DNA of 44,713 bases from an uncultured Clostridia bacterium. Its GTDB lineage: Bacteria > Bacillota > Clostridia > Lachnospirales > Anaerotignaceae. The notes below the pieces were generated by a model. It ran no database searches and was not told the DNA's origin. It was given only the letters and a program-made list of their open reading frames with translations. The stretch is taken from NCBI GenBank assembly GCA_910586765.1, contig CAJUJJ010000021.1, positions 1-44,713 of the forward strand, written 5' to 3'. The position numbers and the translations under genes are program-made. Below, piece after piece: positions 1-7,675 of the stretch. How positions within the stretch are numbered: position 1 is the first letter of the stretch; each line of letters begins with the position of its first letter.

Positions 1-110
1 AACTTTAAAAAAATATCTCATAAGCTAGCTGTGAAAAATTAATTAAAAAATCTTATAAAAAAATTTTAACATAATTTATTATAGCTGTACAGAAAAATTT
101 TTATAATATG

Positions 111-139
111 TCATATGTTAGGAAGTGACTTCATAAATA
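111..139 (+). promoter_or_regulatory. candidate sigma-E promoter of the spoIIIA operon
   Basis: TCATATG (111-117), a 14-base gap and CATAAATA (132-139) resemble the sigma-E pattern (-35 KMATAWW, 14 bases, -10 CATACAMT). The -10 half is only a partial match. The spoIIIA operon is known to be sigma-E controlled in Bacillus, and the predicted transcript start would leave a leader of about 20 bases carrying the AAGGAGG site. A short palindrome, GAAGTGACTTC (122-132), lies in the spacer. The rest of 1-168 shows no gene. Confidence 0.42.
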
Positions 140-168
140 TAAATAATAAATAAGGAGGACAACATATC

Positions 169-1122
169 ATGGTAAAAGATGTGCTTCTAAAAACATTTGG
201 CGGAAATTTAAAGCAAATCATACAGCTATTAAAACAAGAATTTCTGGAAGAAGTAGAGGAAATACATATTAGAGTAGAAAAACCGCTTTTAATTTTTACT
301 CAAAAAAAAGAATACTTTATAAAAGAAGATGGCAGTATTACAGATAAACTATATGAGGCATATTTTCCTAAAAGTGAAGATATACAACATATATTAGAAA
401 AAGCAAGCAGATATTCATTGTATGCCTTTTCAGAAGAAGTCAAAAATGGCTTTTTGACAATAGAAGGAGGACATAGAATTGGTATTGTAGGAAGGGCAGT
501 AGTTGAAAATGGTACTATAAAAACAATACAAAATATTAGTGCATTAAATATAAGAATTTCTCATGAAGTAAAGGGTTGTAGTGATGTAGTTTTAAAATAT
601 GTCATAGAAAATAAAAGTTTTTATAATACACTTTTAGTTTCGCCACCTGCTTGTGGTAAAACAACACTTTTAAGAGATATGGTAAGGCAGCTTAGTAATG
701 GTAAAGAAGGTTTTTTTGAAGGACAAACTGTAGGCGTAGCAGATGAAAGAGGAGAAGTTGCAGGGTGCTATAAAGGCGTTGCTCAAAATGATGTAGGCAT
801 TAGAACAGATGTTTTAGATTGCTGCCCTAAAGCAGAAGGTATGCTTATGCTTGTTAGAAGTATGTCACCTCGTATTATTGCTGTAGATGAAATTGGTAAA
901 AAAGAAGATTTTGTAGCTATAGAAAGCATTGTAAATGCTGGTATACAGTTACTTTGTACGATACATGGAAATGATTTGGAAGATGTCAAAAAAAGGGCAA
1001 TATTAGGGGATATGATAAAAAATGGTGTTTTTCATAACATTGTAATACTTTCTGCAAAAAAAAGAGTAGGAGAAATTAAAACAATTTACAATAGAAATTT
1101 AGAAGTTGTTTATAAAATGTAA
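169..1122 (+). CDS. spoIIIAA: stage III sporulation protein AA (ATPase)
   Basis: This is the mother-cell ATPase thought to power or assemble the SpoIIIA-SpoIIQ feeding-tube channel, and it is related to secretion-type AAA ATPases. The 317 residues match the usual family length. A Walker A (SPPACGKTT, about residues 158-166) and a Walker B (IIAVDEIG, about 236-243) are visible. No signal or membrane segment is seen, as expected for a cytosolic motor. The ATG follows AAGGAGG at a normal distance. It is the first gene of an eight-gene operon in the standard AA-AH order; spoIIIAB follows after 15 bases. Confidence 0.96.
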   Translation: MVKDVLLKTFGGNLKQIIQLLKQEFLEEVEEIHIRVEKPLLIFTQKKEYFIKEDGSITDKLYEAYFPKSEDIQHILEKASRYSLYAFSEEVKNGFLTIEGGHRIGIVGRAVVENGTIKTIQNISALNIRISHEVKGCSDVVLKYVIENKSFYNTLLVSPPACGKTTLLRDMVRQLSNGKEGFFEGQTVGVADERGEVAGCYKGVAQNDVGIRTDVLDCCPKAEGMLMLVRSMSPRIIAVDEIGKKEDFVAIESIVNAGIQLLCTIHGNDLEDVKKRAILGDMIKNGVFHNIVILSAKKRVGEIKTIYNRNLEVVYKM

Positions 1123-1137
1123 GGGGAGGACGGCAAT

Positions 1138-1659
1138 ATGTTTTTGCAGTTAGTAGGTGCTTTGATAGTAATGTTAAGCTGTACCATTGCAGGTATTTGT
1201 TTTGGTAAAAAAATATGTTATCGCATAGAAGAACTAGAGCAAATGAAAAGTGCAATGACAATGCTTCAAAATCAAATTAACTTTTTGGCTACACCTTTGC
1301 CTGAAGCATTACAAGAAATTGGACAAAAATATAATAATATAATAGGTAATTTATTTTTAAAAACGGCGAGAGAAATGGAAAAAAGAGAAGGAGAAAAAGG
1401 AGAAGAAATATGGAAAAAAGCAGTTTTAAATTGGAAAGAGAAAACTTATTTAGAAAAGCAAGACATTGACGCAATATTATGTTTTGGTTGTTCTATGGGA
1501 TATTTGGACATAACACAACAAAAGGCAAGTATTTCTTTACTTTTACAATACATTGAAATGACATTAGCACAGTTGCAAGAAAAAAAGAAACAACAACAAA
1601 AATTGTATCCCAGTATGGGAATATTAGGAGGAATGTTGATTGTAATAGTATTATTATAA
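1138..1659 (+). CDS. spoIIIAB: stage III sporulation protein AB
   Basis: SpoIIIAB is a component of the SpoIIIA channel in the engulfing mother-cell membrane, similar to GspF-type secretion platform proteins. The 173-residue protein has an N-terminal hydrophobic helix (about residues 3-22), a largely helical charged middle and a C-terminal hydrophobic helix (about 158-173), the usual SpoIIIAB topology. The GC-poor but strong ribosome binding site AGGGGAGG precedes the ATG. It is identified by topology, length and position between spoIIIAA and spoIIIAC. Confidence 0.93.
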   Translation: MFLQLVGALIVMLSCTIAGICFGKKICYRIEELEQMKSAMTMLQNQINFLATPLPEALQEIGQKYNNIIGNLFLKTAREMEKREGEKGEEIWKKAVLNWKEKTYLEKQDIDAILCFGCSMGYLDITQQKASISLLLQYIEMTLAQLQEKKKQQQKLYPSMGILGGMLIVIVLL

Positions 1660-1676
1660 AAGGGGGCATATTGTTT

Positions 1677-1871
1677 ATGGAGATTAACATTGTATTTCAG
1701 ATTGCAGCAGTAGGAATATTGGTAGCTGTATTAAATCAAGTTCTTGTCAGAGCAGGCAGAGAAGAACAAGCTATGATGACAACATTAGCAGGGCTAGTTG
1801 TGGTGCTTTTTTGGGTAATACAATACATAAGTCAATTATTTGATACAGTGCAAACGCTGTTTCAGATTTAA
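1677..1871 (+). CDS. spoIIIAC: stage III sporulation protein AC
   Basis: This 64-residue protein has two hydrophobic helices and is a membrane component of the SpoIIIA complex. The N-terminal INIVFQIAAVGILVAVLNQV and the following basic AGREEQ loop are typical of the family. I chose the ATG at 1677, about ten bases after the AGGGGG site; an in-frame TTG at 1671 would add two residues and cannot be excluded. It lies 17 bases after spoIIIAB and 23 bases before spoIIIAD. Confidence 0.94.
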   Translation: MEINIVFQIAAVGILVAVLNQVLVRAGREEQAMMTTLAGLVVVLFWVIQYISQLFDTVQTLFQI

Positions 1872-1894
1872 TAAAATACTGTGGGGGAATAGCT

Positions 1895-2278
1895 ATGAAT
1901 ATGGCACAAATAGTGGCAGTTGGATTAATAGGAACAGTGCTTTGTATCACGATAAAAGAACAAAGACCAGAAATAAGTCTTCTGATAGCAGTTACAACAG
2001 GAGTTTTGATATTTATTTCTGTCTGTACAAAATTAGAAATATTACTTTCCCTTTTAGAAGAAACAGCACAAAAGGCAGGAGTAAGCGAAGGTTATTTTGC
2101 TATTGTGCTAAAAGTAACAGGAATTGCTTATTTAGCACAATTTGGTATGCAGTTATGTATTGATGCAGGACAAAACAGTATTGCATCAAAAATTGAACTT
2201 GCAGGAAAAATTATGATGATGGTAATTTCTGCACCAGTATTGCTATCTTTATTAGATGTGGTTATGGGATTGGTATAG
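1895..2278 (+). CDS. spoIIIAD: stage III sporulation protein AD
   Basis: SpoIIIAD is a polytopic membrane subunit of the SpoIIIA channel. The 127 residues match the family length, with about four hydrophobic helices and the EQRPEISLLIAVTTGVLIF segment characteristic of SpoIIIAD. The ATG follows GTGGGGGAAT at 1881-1890. It ends 11 bases before spoIIIAE, consistent with a single transcript. Confidence 0.94.
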   Translation: MNMAQIVAVGLIGTVLCITIKEQRPEISLLIAVTTGVLIFISVCTKLEILLSLLEETAQKAGVSEGYFAIVLKVTGIAYLAQFGMQLCIDAGQNSIASKIELAGKIMMMVISAPVLLSLLDVVMGLV

Positions 2279-2289
2279 GGGGAACACAA

Positions 2290-3435
2290 ATGAAAAAAAC
2301 AAGTATGTTGTTTCTGATATTGTGTTTTTGTTGTTTTATATCTGTTGTAGTAAAAGCAGAACAAACAACAGAAGAATATACACAAGAAATATTGACACAG
2401 CAAGTTGAAAAATTACCTTTTTATGATGTGGACAGGCAGATAGAACAAATTTGGCAGAAAACAGAATTACCTTCTTTTAAAGACTGTGTTATAAGTGCTA
2501 TTACAGAAGGAAAACTAATTGACTTTAAATATTTATTTTCGATATTTATTCAGAAATTAGCTGGAGAAATTACAACACAAATTTCAATGATAAAAAAAAT
2601 ACTTTTTATAGTGTTGCTTAGTGCCATATTAAAAAATGTAAACACTTCATTTCAATTAAAATCAGTGGGAGAATTAGGTTTTTATGTTTGCTATATGGTA
2701 CTTATTGTTGTGATTACAGCTACATTTTATAGTCAAACAGATATGGTAAGTGGCACAGTAAAAAATATCGAAACATTTTTTAAAGCAATGATGCCTGTTT
2801 TTATGACATTGTCTATGGCATCGGAAGGATATGGACAAGCTACAGTAACAGCACCAGCAATTATGGCAGGAGCAGCAATATTAACAAATATCGTTTGTTA
2901 TGGTATATTGCCTGCTATTGTTATGGTAACTTCTTTGGAAATGATAAATAACATATCAGAAAAACCTATGCTAAACCGTTTCACAAAATTATTTCAAGGG
3001 GGAATTTCTTGGGGAATGAAAGGCATTGCATTTTTGTTTATGGCATTACTGTCGTTACAAAAGTTGGGAGGAAATTTATTAAATCAAGGCATTGGAAAAA
3101 CAGCAAAAGCGGTTATAACTTCTGTGCCTATTGTAGGTGATGTAATGGGTGGTGCAGTAGATACGGCAGCAGCATTAACAACAATGATAAGAGGAGGAAC
3201 ATTGATTACAACAATCATTTTTTTAGCATTGCTTTGTGCAGTACCATTGATACGTTTAGCCATTATGATATTGATATATAAAGTAACAGCGGCAGTATCA
3301 GAACCTATATGTGAAAGTAGGCTTGTAAAATGTATTAGTGGAGCAGGAGATTTTTCTGTATTGCTTTTTGGAGCATTATTTTTGGTAGAGTGTATGTTTT
3401 TGTTTTCCGCTATATTGTTGTTAACATTTTTTTAA
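2290..3435 (+). CDS. spoIIIAE: stage III sporulation protein AE
   Basis: SpoIIIAE is the largest membrane subunit of the SpoIIIA channel. The 381-residue protein starts with a signal-like segment (MKKTSMLFLILCFCCF), has a short extracytoplasmic stretch and then seven or so membrane helices, including a Gly/Ala-rich central core around residues 160-230. Length and topology match the family. The GGGGGAA ribosome site lies at 2278-2284. It is followed 21 bases later by spoIIIAF. Confidence 0.94.
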   Translation: MKKTSMLFLILCFCCFISVVVKAEQTTEEYTQEILTQQVEKLPFYDVDRQIEQIWQKTELPSFKDCVISAITEGKLIDFKYLFSIFIQKLAGEITTQISMIKKILFIVLLSAILKNVNTSFQLKSVGELGFYVCYMVLIVVITATFYSQTDMVSGTVKNIETFFKAMMPVFMTLSMASEGYGQATVTAPAIMAGAAILTNIVCYGILPAIVMVTSLEMINNISEKPMLNRFTKLFQGGISWGMKGIAFLFMALLSLQKLGGNLLNQGIGKTAKAVITSVPIVGDVMGGAVDTAAALTTMIRGGTLITTIIFLALLCAVPLIRLAIMILIYKVTAAVSEPICESRLVKCISGAGDFSVLLFGALFLVECMFLFSAILLLTFF

Positions 3436-3456
3436 GAAACAAGGAGGGCAATAGGA

Positions 3457-3957
3457 ATGTTAGAGGCTTTTTCTGCATATATAAAAAACATAGCAGTATT
3501 TACATTGTTTGCAGCATTTGCAGAACTGCTTATGCCAGAAAACAATTTTAAAAAGTATCTCAGTCTTGTGATGGGTTTACTTTTGCTGACGGCTGTTTTA
3601 AAGCCTATGCTTTTGATATTTCAAAGAGGAACTGATTTAGAATTACAAACCATACAAAAAACAGTATCACTTTGGGCAGAAAGTAATGTAGGAGTGAATA
3701 CGGCACAAAAGAAATGGAATGATGAAATGATACTAGATATTTATAAAAAAGAATTAGAACAGAAATGGACAGAGGAATTACAAAATAAATTTCACACAGA
3801 TGCAGTTTCAGTATTAGCGGAGTTTTCTCAAGAGCCAGATAATTATGGTGAAATACTGTCTGTAAGTATTGTAGGGGAGTGTGAAAAGGGGGAGGAGATG
3901 AAGGAATATATGAAAAACAAATATGATATAGAAGGGATACTGATAGAAGACAGTTAA
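3457..3957 (+). CDS. spoIIIAF: stage III sporulation protein AF
   Basis: SpoIIIAF has two N-terminal membrane helices (about residues 12-26 and 36-55) followed by a soluble domain of about 110 residues that resembles ring-building domains of secretion systems. The 166 residues fall in the normal family range. AAGGAGGGC precedes the ATG. It lies between spoIIIAE and spoIIIAG in the canonical order, which settles the call despite weak primary-sequence conservation in this family. Confidence 0.92.
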   Translation: MLEAFSAYIKNIAVFTLFAAFAELLMPENNFKKYLSLVMGLLLLTAVLKPMLLIFQRGTDLELQTIQKTVSLWAESNVGVNTAQKKWNDEMILDIYKKELEQKWTEELQNKFHTDAVSVLAEFSQEPDNYGEILSVSIVGECEKGEEMKEYMKNKYDIEGILIEDS

Positions 3958-3989
3958 AAAATAGAATATACAAAAGAGGTGAATATACT

Positions 3990-4559
3990 TTGGAAAAAAA
4001 GAACTGGGCAAAAGAATTATTTCGCCCTGAAAATAAAAAAGCACGTATCAATTTATTTACAGCATTTTTAATAGGAATATTGCTTCTTTTGATGAGCCAT
4101 ATTTTTTTTGAGCCGCCAGAACAGCAAGCAGAAGCAATACCACAGATACAAGAGCAAACAGAACAAAAACAATATAATACGGAAGAAGAAATTGAGAAAA
4201 AGTTAGAAACAGTTTTTTCAAATATGGAAGGAGTAGGACAGGTAAAAGTAATGGTAACAATGAAAAATACAAAAGCATCTGTGTTAGCAAGAGAAGAAAA
4301 AAAAGAATATTCTTTGACAGAAGAAGGACAAAACAAAAAAACACAAACACAAAGAGAAGAAAATACAGTTGTAATGTCTGAAGACAACAGAGGAACAAGA
4401 ACACCTCTTGTTGTACAGGAAACAATGCCAGAAATAGAAGGAATTGTGATTGTGGCAGAGGGGGGAGATGATGCAAGAGTAGCACAAATGTTATCAGAAG
4501 CATCACAAGCCCTTTTTAATGTACCAGCTCATAAAGTAGCAGTATTAAAAATGAAATAA
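3990..4559 (+). CDS. spoIIIAG: stage III sporulation protein AG
   Basis: SpoIIIAG forms a large ring in the intermembrane space between mother cell and forespore. Visible parts are a basic cytosolic start, one membrane helix (about residues 25-43), a Glu/Gln-rich linker and a ring-building domain with the hallmark MEGVGQVKVMVTMKN around residues 74-88. It starts at TTG, 9 bases after AGAGGTG; no ATG upstream of the membrane helix is in frame. Its 189 residues are typical for clostridia. Confidence 0.93.
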   Translation: MEKKNWAKELFRPENKKARINLFTAFLIGILLLLMSHIFFEPPEQQAEAIPQIQEQTEQKQYNTEEEIEKKLETVFSNMEGVGQVKVMVTMKNTKASVLAREEKKEYSLTEEGQNKKTQTQREENTVVMSEDNRGTRTPLVVQETMPEIEGIVIVAEGGDDARVAQMLSEASQALFNVPAHKVAVLKMK

Positions 4560-4571
4560 GGAGGAAAAAAT

Positions 4572-5252
4572 ATGTTTGTAGTAAAAAGAAATCAGGTAAT
4601 TGTAACAGCGTTGGCTATTATGGTAGCGGTAGCAGGCTATTTGAATTTTACAGAAAGTAGAGCAAGTGAAGGAACAAAAACGGCAATGTCATTAAATGAA
4701 GAAGGCGATGCTATGGCATTGTTAGATGATTTTTCAGTATTGCCAGATACAGACCCTAATGAAATGGCAGAAGCAAATACAGAAGAATTAGACCCTATTA
4801 CAGCAGAATTAAATGTAGCAGAAGCCTCTACTACTACAGGAGATGGAGCAGCAGTTTTTGTCAATGCAGAAGAAAATGCGGGTACAGTAGGAACATCAAC
4901 ATTTTTTGCAGAGGCAAAACTGGATAGAGAACAAGCAAGAGCAAAACAAAAAGATATGCTCACAGAAATGATGAATAATGAAAGTGTAGACGAACAACAA
5001 AAAGCAGCTTGTGCTGATAATATGTTAGAGTTGCAAAAAAGAATTGAAAAAGAAACAGCAGCAGAAGCAATGATTGAATCAAAAGGATTTAAAGAGGCAT
5101 ATGTACGTATTGATGATGAAACAGTAGATGTTGTGGTGGATAAAGAAGAATTGACAGATGCAGAAGTAGCACAAATTGAAGATATTGTAAAAAGAAAAAC
5201 AGGCTTTGAAGCAGATAAAATTAGAATTAGTCCTTTGAAAAAAACAAATTAA
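4572..5252 (+). CDS. spoIIIAH: stage III sporulation protein AH
   Basis: SpoIIIAH is the mother-cell partner of forespore SpoIIQ and carries a YscJ/FliF-like ring domain. The 226-residue protein has an N-terminal membrane anchor (about residues 7-25), an acidic, low-complexity linker with several Glu/Asp/Thr runs (about 40-110) and a C-terminal ring domain ending in the EDIVKRKTGFEADKIRISP stretch. AAGGAGG precedes the ATG. It is the last gene of the operon; a strong hairpin terminator begins 10 bases after its stop. Confidence 0.94.
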   Translation: MFVVKRNQVIVTALAIMVAVAGYLNFTESRASEGTKTAMSLNEEGDAMALLDDFSVLPDTDPNEMAEANTEELDPITAELNVAEASTTTGDGAAVFVNAEENAGTVGTSTFFAEAKLDREQARAKQKDMLTEMMNNESVDEQQKAACADNMLELQKRIEKETAAEAMIESKGFKEAYVRIDDETVDVVVDKEELTDAEVAQIEDIVKRKTGFEADKIRISPLKKTN

Positions 5253-5261
5253 ATACATAAT

Positions 5262-5298
5262 AAAAAAAGATTTTTGTGGGGAGCAAAAATCTTTTTTT
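5262..5298. terminator. strong intrinsic terminator after spoIIIAH, usable on both strands
   Basis: A 15-base perfect inverted repeat (5262-5276 with 5284-5298) encloses a seven-base loop. One arm is A-rich and the other ends in seven T, so it can terminate transcription from either side. It ends the spoIIIA operon. If the small minus-strand frame at 5302-5466 is real, it would serve that too. Confidence 0.9.
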
Positions 5299-5301
5299 AT
5301 G

Positions 5302-5466
5302 TTAGTTGTTGCTTTTTTTACTGAGTTTAATATTACTATCAGGAGGAATGACTTCCTGTATTTCTCCATTTGTAAGCTCAAATTTTTTAATGCTTTGTCT
5401 GACTAAAAAAAGAATGTGACTGTTAGATATATCTGTTCTTCTGTATGAAGGTCTTTTTTTTGACAA
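5302..5466 (-). CDS. possible small basic protein convergent to spoIIIAH (54 residues)
   Basis: Reading the minus strand between spoIIIAH and the TetR gene gives a 54-residue open frame starting at TTG (5466-5464). It begins SKKRPSYRRTD and ends in a lysine-rich tail. It has a plausible small soluble protein composition (alternating charged and hydrophobic residues, an ELTNGEIQEVIPPD stretch) and stops three bases before a bidirectional terminator, which supports it. Against it, no good ribosome binding site precedes the TTG, and the frame stays open further upstream, so it could also be the remnant of a longer gene. I do not recognise a family. Confidence 0.35.
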   Translation of the reverse strand: MSKKRPSYRRTDISNSHILFLVRQSIKKFELTNGEIQEVIPPDSNIKLSKKSNN

Positions 5467-5485
5467 AATTTTTATGGCTAATATA

Positions 5486-5514
5486 TTGACAGAAAAGAAA
5501 AAAAGTGCTATTTT
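5486..5514 (+). promoter_or_regulatory. sigma-A promoter of the TetR regulator gene
   Basis: TTGACA (5486-5491), 17 bases, TATTTT (5509-5514). Transcription would start near 5521, placing the palindromic operator at 5529 just downstream, a position suited to repression. Confidence 0.6.
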
Positions 5515-5528
5515 TGAATTGGTTCAAA

Positions 5529-5542
5529 TTGAATGAATTCAA
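5529..5542. promoter_or_regulatory. palindromic operator, copy 1 (TetR autoregulation)
   Basis: TTGAATGAATTCAA is an inverted repeat with arms TTGAAT/ATTCAA and a two-base centre. The identical 14 bases recur at 6270-6283 before the efflux genes. An extra TTCAA half-site lies just upstream at 5523-5527. The pairing of both copies with a TetR gene makes this its likely binding site. Confidence 0.7.
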
Positions 5543-5563
5543 ATTATGATAGGGGGCAATTTT

Positions 5564-6214
5564 ATGAGAAATACAAAACCCAAGCAGGAAAAACAAAAAG
5601 AAATTATTGATGCAGCATTGCAATTATTTTTAGAAAAAGGATATGAAAAAACTTCTATAAAAGACATTACAGAGAAAATGAATATTGCAACAGGATTATT
5701 TCACTATTATTTTAGTTCTAAAGAAGATGTTTTGATAAAATGTGCTTATCTTAACAGTCAAATTATTACAGAAGAATTACAACTTGAAACATTTTTTGAA
5801 GGTAAAGGTAATGCAGTCGACAAAATTAATTTACTTATGAGTCAAGTGCTTCACAATGTTTCAGAAAGAAATGATATTATAAAAGATAGTGCAAAAATAA
5901 ATGAAGCTCTTTTATTAGATAGAATTACTTATATTACATTAGATATTATTATTACAAAATTAGTAGAATTTATAAAAGAAGGTAATAACGAAAAAATATT
6001 TGATTGTCCTTGTCCTCAAGAAACAGCAGAAATATTGGTATATGGTTTTGAAAGAATGTTTCGAAATCAAAAAGAAAAAGATAGTTCTTTGAGGGATATG
6101 ACATTAAGTGAATATTTTATACAAAATAAATATAAACTCGCAGAAATGTTTGAAAGATTACTTTGTATAAAATATGATTATCATTTTCAGTTTGAAGAAT
6201 ACGAAAAAGTATAA
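5564..6214 (+). CDS. TetR/AcrR-family transcriptional repressor
   Basis: A one-component repressor, probably of the neighbouring efflux genes and of itself. The N-terminal helix-turn-helix is clear at about residues 10-55 (IIDAALQLFLEKGYEKTSIK, then ATGLFHYYFSSKEDVL). The C-terminal ligand-binding half is variable, as usual. I start at ATG 5564, which follows AGGGGGC at 5551-5557; an upstream in-frame ATG at 5546 lacks a ribosome site and would overlap the operator region. The length, 216 residues, is typical. Its inducer cannot be read from sequence. Confidence 0.9.
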   Translation: MRNTKPKQEKQKEIIDAALQLFLEKGYEKTSIKDITEKMNIATGLFHYYFSSKEDVLIKCAYLNSQIITEELQLETFFEGKGNAVDKINLLMSQVLHNVSERNDIIKDSAKINEALLLDRITYITLDIIITKLVEFIKEGNNEKIFDCPCPQETAEILVYGFERMFRNQKEKDSSLRDMTLSEYFIQNKYKLAEMFERLLCIKYDYHFQFEEYEKV

Positions 6215-6216
6215 AT

Positions 6217-6255
6217 ATATGTCTGTTTGTAATATGTTGTTATGGACAGACATAT
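6217..6255 (+). terminator. weak hairpin between the regulator and the efflux genes
   Basis: ATATGTCTGT (6217-6226) pairs perfectly with ACAGACATAT (6246-6255) around a 19-base loop, followed only by GTTTT. It may attenuate read-through from the TetR gene rather than fully stop it. Confidence 0.4.
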
Positions 6256-6269
6256 GTTTTAAAAAAGTA

Positions 6270-6283
6270 TTGAATGAATTCAA
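6270..6283. promoter_or_regulatory. palindromic operator, copy 2 (efflux operon)
   Basis: This is an exact second copy of TTGAATGAATTCAA, 25 bases before the adaptor start codon. A match of all 14 bases between the two intergenic regions is unlikely by chance and indicates common control by the TetR protein encoded between them. Confidence 0.72.
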
Positions 6284-6307
6284 GTAATAAATTAGGAGGG
6301 AATTTAT

Positions 6308-7675
6308 ATGAAAAAAACAATTTCATTACTGCTATTGATGGTACTTTTGGCAGGGTGCAGCAATGTAAATGCAGAACAAAGTAGTAAGGCAGAATTGAGA
6401 ACAGTAGGAATTGAAACAGTAGAAGCAAATGGTTATGGTGATGTGTTGACAGTTAGCGGCAATATTGTTCCAACGCAAACTGTAAAAGCATCTTTTAAAG
6501 TTCCTGGTGTTTTAAATAATGTTGCAGTATCAGAAGGAGAAAATGTTGTTGCAGGACAAACACTTGCTACATTAGATAAAGTGGACTATAACATACAAGT
6601 AAAAGGTGCACAGGCGGTAAAATCTACAGCACAGGCACAAACAAGTGCAGCAATCGCACAAAGAGAAGCGGCTGCTGCACAAAAAGAAGCAGCCACAGCA
6701 CAAAAAGATGCAGCAGCTATTGACATTGAAACAGCACAATTACAATTAGATACAGAAATACCAACAAAAATAGAACAGGCAAAAGCACAATATGATTTGA
6801 CAAAAACGAGTTATGATAGAGTAAAAGAATTATATGAACAAGGTATTGCGTCACAAAGTCAATTTGATGAAATTAGTGCAAAATTGAAAGTAGACCAAAA
6901 TACATATCAGCAAGCATTAGATGCGAAATCTATTGCAGAAAGTAAAATAAAATCAGCACAATCACAGTTAAATGCAGCAGAAGCACAAATTAGTATGACA
7001 ACAGCACAAATTGATATGACAGCGGCACAAGTTTCTGCTTCCAATGCACAGATTGAAGCAAGTGACGCACTGCTTGATGAAGCACAAACAAAGTTAAGTG
7101 ATACTGTTTTGAAAAGTCCTATTGATGGTGTGGTACTTCAAAAAATTTCAGAAACCGGAGAAATCATAGGCGAAGGGTATCCTGTTGTTGCAATAGGAGA
7201 TATTAGAGATGTTTGGGCAGAAATTGGTGTAACAGATGATATGGTAAACAAAATACAAAAAGGACAGCAGGCAGAGGTATATGTTTATGGACTAAATCAA
7301 ACAGTTATAGGTGTTGTAGATGAAATTAATTCTTTGGCAGATACTACAACAAGAACATTCCCTGTGAAAATTAGAATAGATAATACAGAAGGAATGTTGA
7401 AACCAGGTATGATTTGTCGTGCTGAAATTGCTATGGATAATGTAGAAGCAATATTTGTACCTATTGATAGTGTAATACATTTTGCAGAGGGTAGTGCAGT
7501 ATTTTTATTAAATGAAGACAATACTGTTACGAAAACAGTTGTAACAACAGGAGAAATTACAGGGGATAGAATACAAATATATTCTGGACTGCAAAGTGGA
7601 GATAATATTGTAGTAAAAGGACAGTTTACGCTGCATGATGGTGATACAGTACAGATAGAGGAGATGAAAAAGTAA
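6308..7675 (+). CDS. RND efflux adaptor, HlyD/MFP-family lipoprotein
   Basis: This is the periplasmic-adaptor-type subunit (here on the outer face of the membrane) of a tripartite-like RND pump. Visible parts are a signal peptide with lipobox LLAGC (Cys about residue 17), a biotinyl-lipoyl-like half near residues 55-95, a long Ala/Gln-rich coiled-coil hairpin (about 98-255), the second lipoyl half with SPIDGVVLQKISETGEIIGE (about 270-290) and beta-barrel/membrane-proximal domains to residue 455. The stop codon shares an A with the start codon of the RND gene (TAATG), so translation is coupled. AGGAGGG precedes the ATG. Confidence 0.93.
   Translation: MKKTISLLLLMVLLAGCSNVNAEQSSKAELRTVGIETVEANGYGDVLTVSGNIVPTQTVKASFKVPGVLNNVAVSEGENVVAGQTLATLDKVDYNIQVKGAQAVKSTAQAQTSAAIAQREAAAAQKEAATAQKDAAAIDIETAQLQLDTEIPTKIEQAKAQYDLTKTSYDRVKELYEQGIASQSQFDEISAKLKVDQNTYQQALDAKSIAESKIKSAQSQLNAAEAQISMTTAQIDMTAAQVSASNAQIEASDALLDEAQTKLSDTVLKSPIDGVVLQKISETGEIIGEGYPVVAIGDIRDVWAEIGVTDDMVNKIQKGQQAEVYVYGLNQTVIGVVDEINSLADTTTRTFPVKIRIDNTEGMLKPGMICRAEIAMDNVEAIFVPIDSVIHFAEGSAVFLLNEDNTVTKTVVTTGEITGDRIQIYSGLQSGDNIVVKGQFTLHDGDTVQIEEMKK

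Noticed and set aside
1840..2163. 107-codon frame overlapping the spoIIIAC end and spoIIIAD
   Set aside because: It is an out-of-frame reading of spoIIIAD, without a start context; spoIIIAD has the right size and sequence.
3605..4506. Long minus-strand open frames (up to 260 codons) opposite spoIIIAF and spoIIIAG
   Set aside because: They are antisense shadows of clear plus-strand sporulation genes, are rich in Leu/Phe/Cys runs from complemented A-rich codons, and have no ribosome binding sites.
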